DNA from: an uncultured Myxococcales bacterium
GTDB taxonomy: Bacteria > Myxococcota_A > UBA9042 > DTJE01
Reading direction: 5' to 3'
Length of the DNA: 64,000 bases
Assembly: GCA_903936705.1 (NCBI GenBank)
Contig: CAIZWN010000008.1
Span: 62,001-126,000, forward strand
Position 1 is the first letter of the stretch; each line of letters opens with the position of its first letter. The position numbers were made by a program, and so were the translations under genes. Below the pieces are notes generated by a model. The model worked only from the letters and a program-made list of their open reading frames with translations, was not told where the DNA came from and did not search any database. Of this stretch, positions 60,997 to 64,000 are shown in pieces.

Positions 60997-61181
60997 GCTG
61001 CACCTCATGGCCCAACGCGGGACGGCCGTCAGGTGTAGGCCAGGCAGAACCCGCAAGTTCTCTTGGGCCAAGGCTCGCCACCCATGGCTCTGATGTCAAG
61101 TGCCGACGTTTCGCCATGCAAACGTTCGAAAGGCGAAAACGCTGGGTGTTCATTGTGTTAATCGCAAAAGGCACAATGAGC

Positions 61182-61210
61182 TGGACAATCGGAGCGACTT
61201 GCCCTAGACT
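61182..61210 (+). promoter_or_regulatory. Promoter of tRNA-Lys
   Basis: TGGACA (61182-61187), a 17-base spacer and TAGACT (61205-61210), 20 bases ahead of the mature tRNA. Confidence 0.65.
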
Positions 61211-61229
61211 CCTGCTGCCTTGCGGCACG

Positions 61230-61302
61230 GGGCCCATAGCTCAATTGGTAGAGCAGCGGACTCTTAATCCGGAGGTTGAAGGTTCGATTCCTTCTGGGCT
61301 CA
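61230..61302 (+). tRNA. tRNA-Lys (anticodon CTT)
   Basis: A 73-base cloverleaf. The acceptor GGGCCCA pairs with TGGGCTC (one G-T), the D-arm is GCTC-AATTGGTA-GAGC, the anticodon loop is CTCTTAA (anticodon CTT), and the T-arm is GAAGG-TTCGATT-CCTTC with discriminator A. CCA is not encoded. The top anticodon-stem pair is G-G, slightly unusual. The 3' half from the anticodon loop is part of a 100-bp direct repeat whose second copy lies at 63521. Confidence 0.97.
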
Positions 61303-61358
61303 CTGACTCGAACGCAAGCACATCAAGGGCAGCCGCGAGGTTGCCCTTTTTGTTTGTG
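61259..61358 (+). repeat. Left attachment-site repeat (attL-like) covering tRNA 3' half and terminator
   Basis: The stretch runs from the anticodon loop of tRNA-Lys through the terminator, to TTTTTGTTTGTG. It matches 63521-63620 over 100 bases with three mismatches (A/G in CTTAATCC, C/T in CTGACTCG, A/G in CGCAAGCAC). Direct repeats ending in a tRNA gene are the usual mark of site-specific integration. Confidence 0.9.
61325..61357 (+). terminator. Rho-independent terminator of tRNA-Lys
   Basis: AAGGGCA-GCCGCGAGGT-TGCCCTT followed by TTTGTTTG. It lies within the att-like repeat and is duplicated at 63587. Confidence 0.85.
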
Positions 61359-61422
61359 GTTGAACCCAACAACGCAATTCTGGCTGAATAGGGTTGATTT
61401 CTGCCCATAAAGCCACCCAAAG

Positions 61423-61534
61423 GGTAGCAGATCGGGTAGCAGCTTTCGGAAGCGTTGCCTCGCATGCCACCGCGAACTTCTTGCCGTTCCAGGATCGGGT
61501 TGCTACCTCGTTGCTACCCCCGCCGGGGTAGCAG
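61423..61534. repeat. Iterated GGTAGCAG sites, left end of element
   Basis: GGTAGCAG occurs at 61423-61430, 61435-61442 and 61527-61534. Its complement-side form TTGCTACC is at 61500-61507 and 61511-61518. The spacing and both orientations resemble arm-type binding sites for a tyrosine integrase, or a remnant of coding sequence; the sequence alone cannot decide. Confidence 0.5.
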
Positions 61535-61717
61535 TTGCACCCGAGGGGGGAGTCTGGCCTCGCCATTGCCCGTTCTAGGTCCATGCCGGACGGCGGGTGG
61601 ACTTGGTTTTCGGCCAGAGGCGAGGCCGGCGCCTTCCCAGGCCTGTTAGGGGCCTTCCACGCGAATTCCTTGTCAGGGCTAAACGTGCGGGGGTGTTTTC
61701 ACTTCCGGTTACGCGGT

Positions 61718-63181
61718 TCACGCCCAGTAGGGCACGTACTCGGCGAACTTCCTGCCCATGCTCTGGTCCTTCCGCTTGATCCGACCAGCCTCCACCGCGT
61801 CGGCGATGACGTTGCTGACCTGGGTCCGTTGCCGCTCGTTGACCTTCAACCTTTCCCGCAGGGTCGTGTTCGTCATCGTACTGTTGGCCAGGTATCGCAG
61901 GACGGCATGCTGGTAGCAGGCCTCGATGCGATCAGCAGGAGACATGTCGGAAAAGCCCAGCGGCGCACGAAGGACCACCGTGAACGCGTTGTGCTCGGCG
62001 TGGAAGGCGATAGGTGGCAGCCCGAACAACTCAATAGCGGTCACGACTTTCTGGAACCCGGAACCACGCTCTTCGCAGATACGGTATCGACGGAAGGCGG
62101 AGGCCAGCAACTCGTTGCGGGACTCCGGGGTCGTTCCGATCAGGCGATCCACCACCTTTCCGGGCAGCAGTCCACCCGGGTTTGTGAACTCGATTCGGTC
62201 GTCGAAGATCTCGATCATTGGCCCTGCGCCCGAGATGGAGAAGTCCTGGTGGATGAAGGCGTTTGCTGCCAACTCGCGAATGGCGATCTCGGGGTACACC
62301 GAGGTCTGCACCCGCAGTGCTTCGCGGATGACCTCGCTATGGGGCAGGATGGCTTTAAGGTGGTGGATGAGTCCCTCGAAGCCGATGGCGTAGCCCTTCT
62401 GACCGACCACCTCGTCGGTCGTCAGAACCTTGTTCGGTCCGGTGTATCGGACGACCCTGATACATTTTCGTTTCAGTCCTTCGTAGGGCCGGAGGTCTCG
62501 GGCGGCCGCGATAACGCCGAAGCGCGTCAGGTAGCCTCCGTCCCCATCCGATTCCACCATCGTCTCGTCGGCAAGCCAGTTCATGGCTTCCTGCGGTTCC
62601 GTCGGTTCCGGTCGCCCCAGCAGCCTGCAGACGGCCGGGACGTCCAGTGCGGCCAATGCCTCCTTGGTCGTCATCCGAGGTGAGGCCCGCAGTTCCTCCC
62701 AGCAAGGGACGCGGCTGTTCATCAGCATCGCGCCGATCTCCTGGCGTGACGCGCGGCGAGTTGAACCTCCGGATCGGACCCAAGCCTCCTCGATGGACTT
62801 GCCCCGTTTGTGGACGGGTTTGACCGCTTGTTCGGGAATCCGGATCAGCAGCAGGAGTGCGCCTCGATACTCCACAACGGCATTGTCGATGGAAATCGGC
62901 GGCTCCAACGTATCGCGCCCCAGGTTCGCGAGTTGGTTCACGATCCGTTCTACGTCTATCGAGGGGATCCCTTGTGGTGTCCCCGTGACCTGGTCAATAC
63001 CGTACACCACGAATCCGCCGCCATTCAGGTTGGCAAAGGCTGACAGGTGCTCCGTCAAGCGATCCCGATTGGGCGACAGCCCACTCTTCCAGTCCATTTC
63101 GTTGGGTTCCACGGGGATGAGGGAAAGGCTGCTCTCAAGGATGGTGAAGGCCTGTCGAACCCACGTCTTCGGCTCGTCCAT
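61718..63181 (-). CDS. AlbA_2 (Schlafen-type) / HATPase_c_4 protein, COG2865-like
   Basis: A 487-residue protein. The N-terminal AlbA_2/Schlafen-like domain (residues ~20-150) has EMDWKSGLSPNRDRL, then AFANLNGGGFVVYGIDQVTG. A middle region leads to a GHKL-ATPase-like C-terminal domain (IAIRELAANAFIHQDFSISG, FDDRIEFTNPGGLLPGKV, ERGSGFQKV). A winged-helix-like end follows (NTTLRERLKVNERQRTQVSN). COG2865 proteins are called predicted transcriptional regulators; Schlafen-like domains are also found in nucleases and in defence genes. It is the only gene of the integrated element. A weak TTTCAT/TAGAAT promoter lies at 63211-63239. A defence or regulatory role is possible. Confidence 0.88.
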   Translation of the reverse strand: MDEPKTWVRQAFTILESSLSLIPVEPNEMDWKSGLSPNRDRLTEHLSAFANLNGGGFVVYGIDQVTGTPQGIPSIDVERIVNQLANLGRDTLEPPISIDNAVVEYRGALLLLIRIPEQAVKPVHKRGKSIEEAWVRSGGSTRRASRQEIGAMLMNSRVPCWEELRASPRMTTKEALAALDVPAVCRLLGRPEPTEPQEAMNWLADETMVESDGDGGYLTRFGVIAAARDLRPYEGLKRKCIRVVRYTGPNKVLTTDEVVGQKGYAIGFEGLIHHLKAILPHSEVIREALRVQTSVYPEIAIRELAANAFIHQDFSISGAGPMIEIFDDRIEFTNPGGLLPGKVVDRLIGTTPESRNELLASAFRRYRICEERGSGFQKVVTAIELFGLPPIAFHAEHNAFTVVLRAPLGFSDMSPADRIEACYQHAVLRYLANSTMTNTTLRERLKVNERQRTQVSNVIADAVEAGRIKRKDQSMGRKFAEYVPYWA

Positions 63182-63520
63182 GAAATGAAAACCTCCCGAT
63201 ACAACGGGCGATTCTAGTCCTGTTCGTTTTCGGATGAAATAAAGACTCTCTACGTCTCTGTCTCGCAGCTGCCCCCTGGCCGCCGTTCTGGGAACTGGGA
63301 ACCAATGCCCCGACCCGGGCGTTTTTCGACTACCTTCCAGGGGCGAATTAAGGGGCGGGCGCTGGAAAGACAGGGCTTTGCAGGGTCAGCAATCCGGAAG
63401 GTCCAGCCGCTATCGGACTTTGTAGCGCAAACGGGCGAAGGGTAGCAAATCGGGGAGCAGTCACTATTGGCGCATGGCGCTGGAGTAGATATGACGCCAG
63501 AAATCAGACATTGTAACCAT
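63182..63520. other. Right gene-free flank of the integrated element
   Basis: A 339-base stretch between the AlbA_2 gene and the right repeat. It contains the AlbA_2 promoter region and, at 63441-63463, AGGGTAGCAAATCGGGGAGC, a near copy of the left-end AGGGTAGCAGATCGGGTAGC (61421-61440). No gene is supported. Confidence 0.45.
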
Positions 63521-63620
63521 GACTCTTAGTCCGGAGGTTGAAGGTTCGATTCCTTCTGGGCTCACTGATTCGAACGCAGGCACATCAAGGGCAGCCGCGA
63601 GGTTGCCCTTTTTGTTTGTG
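63521..63620 (+). repeat. Right attachment-site repeat (attR-like), partial tRNA-Lys copy
   Basis: A copy of 61259-61358 with three mismatches. It contains only the 3' half of tRNA-Lys (from the anticodon loop) and the terminator, so it is not a functional tRNA. It would be the displaced original 3' end after insertion. Confidence 0.9.
63587..63618 (+). terminator. Second copy of the tRNA-Lys terminator
   Basis: AAGGGCA / TGCCCTT stem with TTTGTTTG tail, in the right repeat. It insulates the element from the next gene. Confidence 0.8.
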
Positions 63621-63650
63621 TGAGGGTTCATCGATGTCTCGTAGGTCATC

Positions 63651-64000
63651 TCAATTGGCATCGTTCAAATAGCTGACCAGGGTTGCCAGGCCGTCAAGGT
63701 CGCGCACTTCGCCACGCATCATTGGAATTGCCGCGACCGTAATTGGCGAAAGGGCCGTACGGATCTCCTGCAGGCAGAGGGCGTCGGCCGTTGCCTGCTT
63801 CCGGTATTCCCTGGACATGGTTTGAACCTGTGCCGCAAGTCTTACCAGTGACTCGCGATCCTCAAGCTGCAGGGCCGGTTCTGCCAGCAGAGTATCCCGC
63901 AGGGCATGGTCATCGATGATGGCAGCGGATGGTATCGAACAACCTGGAGGCGGCCAGGAATGCACCTTGTTCACCAGTACGACAGAAGGTTCAAGACCGC
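63651..64000 (-). CDS. ArsA/GET3-like P-loop ATPase, C-terminal part (partial)
   Basis: The frame runs off the right edge; 116 residues are visible. PSVVLVNKVHSWPPPG and VAAIPMMRGEVRDLDGLATL, then VSYLNDAN, resemble the last part of anion-transporting ArsA/GET3-family ATPases, where VNRVHP and a terminal xVxDLxGL block occur (recalled). The nucleotide-binding Walker A lies outside the window. Its 3' end faces the element end. Confidence 0.55.
   Translation of the reverse strand, partial: GLEPSVVLVNKVHSWPPPGCSIPSAAIIDDHALRDTLLAEPALQLEDRESLVRLAAQVQTMSREYRKQATADALCLQEIRTALSPITVAAIPMMRGEVRDLDGLATLVSYLNDAN

Larger units (their letters stand above)
61303..63620. mobile_element. Small integrated element in the 3' end of tRNA-Lys, without integrase
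   Basis: About 2.3 kb bounded by the 100-bp direct repeats at 61259-61358 and 63521-63620. It holds one full gene (AlbA_2/Schlafen-like, minus strand) plus two gene-free flanks. No integrase, excisionase or replication gene is visible, so it is either a satellite moved by a trans-acting integrase or the deletion remnant of a larger island. Short GGTAGCAG repeats lie near both ends. The left flank 61359-61717 and right flank 63182-63520 show no convincing gene. Confidence 0.8.

Noticed and set aside
61241-61465. Peptide ending PEGIEPSTSGLRVRCSTN read through tRNA-Lys (and the similar frame at 63464-63661)
   Set aside because: This is the known false translation of tRNA 3' regions; the cloverleaf and terminator explain the sequence.
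61300-61584. Possible integrase remnant next to the tRNA (94-residue frame)
   Set aside because: No tyrosine-recombinase motif (R...HxxR...Y) is visible, and part of the frame is the terminator and tRNA repeat.
1-64000. CRISPR array, rRNA operon, insertion sequence or replication origin
   Set aside because: No regularly spaced direct repeats, rRNA signature blocks, transposase genes or DnaA-box clusters were seen on reading both strands by eye.

Overview
The window looks like a GC-rich chromosome segment from a Gram-negative bacterium of the deltaproteobacterial/Myxococcota type. The evidence is the density of lipobox-anchored, extremely Cys-rich exported proteins (Kazal-like modules, CTxDxC-type modules, P-domains), a PEGA-like exported protein, a myxobacterial-style outer-membrane beta-barrel and a RodZ-like protein, beside ordinary housekeeping genes (clpX, lnt, recO, ribBA). 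The assignment is an inference from protein style, not from a marker gene. No phage, plasmid or rRNA genes dominate, and no CRISPR array was seen.

Layout. 1-4167: the 3' end of a contractile-injection-system (eCIS/phage-tail-like) operon: a disordered 708-aa protein, a LysM tube-end protein and a gpD-like spike protein. 4171-6907 (minus): a periplasmic redox operon of VKOR-DsbA fusion, OmpA-like and TlpA-like proteins. 7291-11430 (minus): clpX, HIT, TPR and lnt, tightly coupled and read from a clear promoter. 11535-13120 (minus): a GNAT and D-Ala-D-Ala-ligase-like pair, divergent from a helical-repeat protein. 15531-20831: a PEGA-like exported protein, two small proteins, a RodZ-like protein, recO and a beta-barrel. 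21055-26429: an M23 peptidase, a pyruvate/indolepyruvate decarboxylase-type enzyme and a Cys-rich lipoprotein. 26577-36947: ribBA, a SurA/PpiD-like chaperone, nfnAB, a membrane protein, a PqqD-like protein, M20 and M24 peptidases and a polyprenol-phosphate-mannose synthase. 37105-39535: a beta-barrel and a Kazal lipoprotein. 39595-46117: a cobalamin-riboswitch-headed B12 uptake operon of BtuB, a beta-propeller lipoprotein and BtuF, BtuC, BtuD. 46879-56064: a single 3061-residue Cys-rich surface lipoprotein. 56230-60996: an AhbD-like radical SAM protein, a ferritin-like protein, a DAO-type oxidase, an acidic Cys-rich protein and a degenerate adenylate-forming protein. 61230-63620: tRNA-Lys followed by a 2.3-kb integrated element bounded by a 100-bp direct repeat and carrying one AlbA_2/Schlafen-type gene. 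The right edge holds the end of an ArsA/GET3-like ATPase.

How the parts connect. Three Cys-rich lipoproteins (575, 482 and 3061 aa) would need substantial oxidative folding, and the VKOR-DsbA/TlpA operon encodes that capacity; the SurA/PpiD-like protein, Lnt and the beta-barrels belong to the same envelope-building theme. The B12 locus is a complete outer-membrane-to-cytoplasm import route with an extra beta-propeller lipoprotein reminiscent of Bacteroides BtuG. The most system-like discovery candidates are the integrase-less element in tRNA-Lys with its Schlafen-family gene, the BtuG-like protein in the B12 operon, and the truncated-looking eCIS operon with its large disordered protein.
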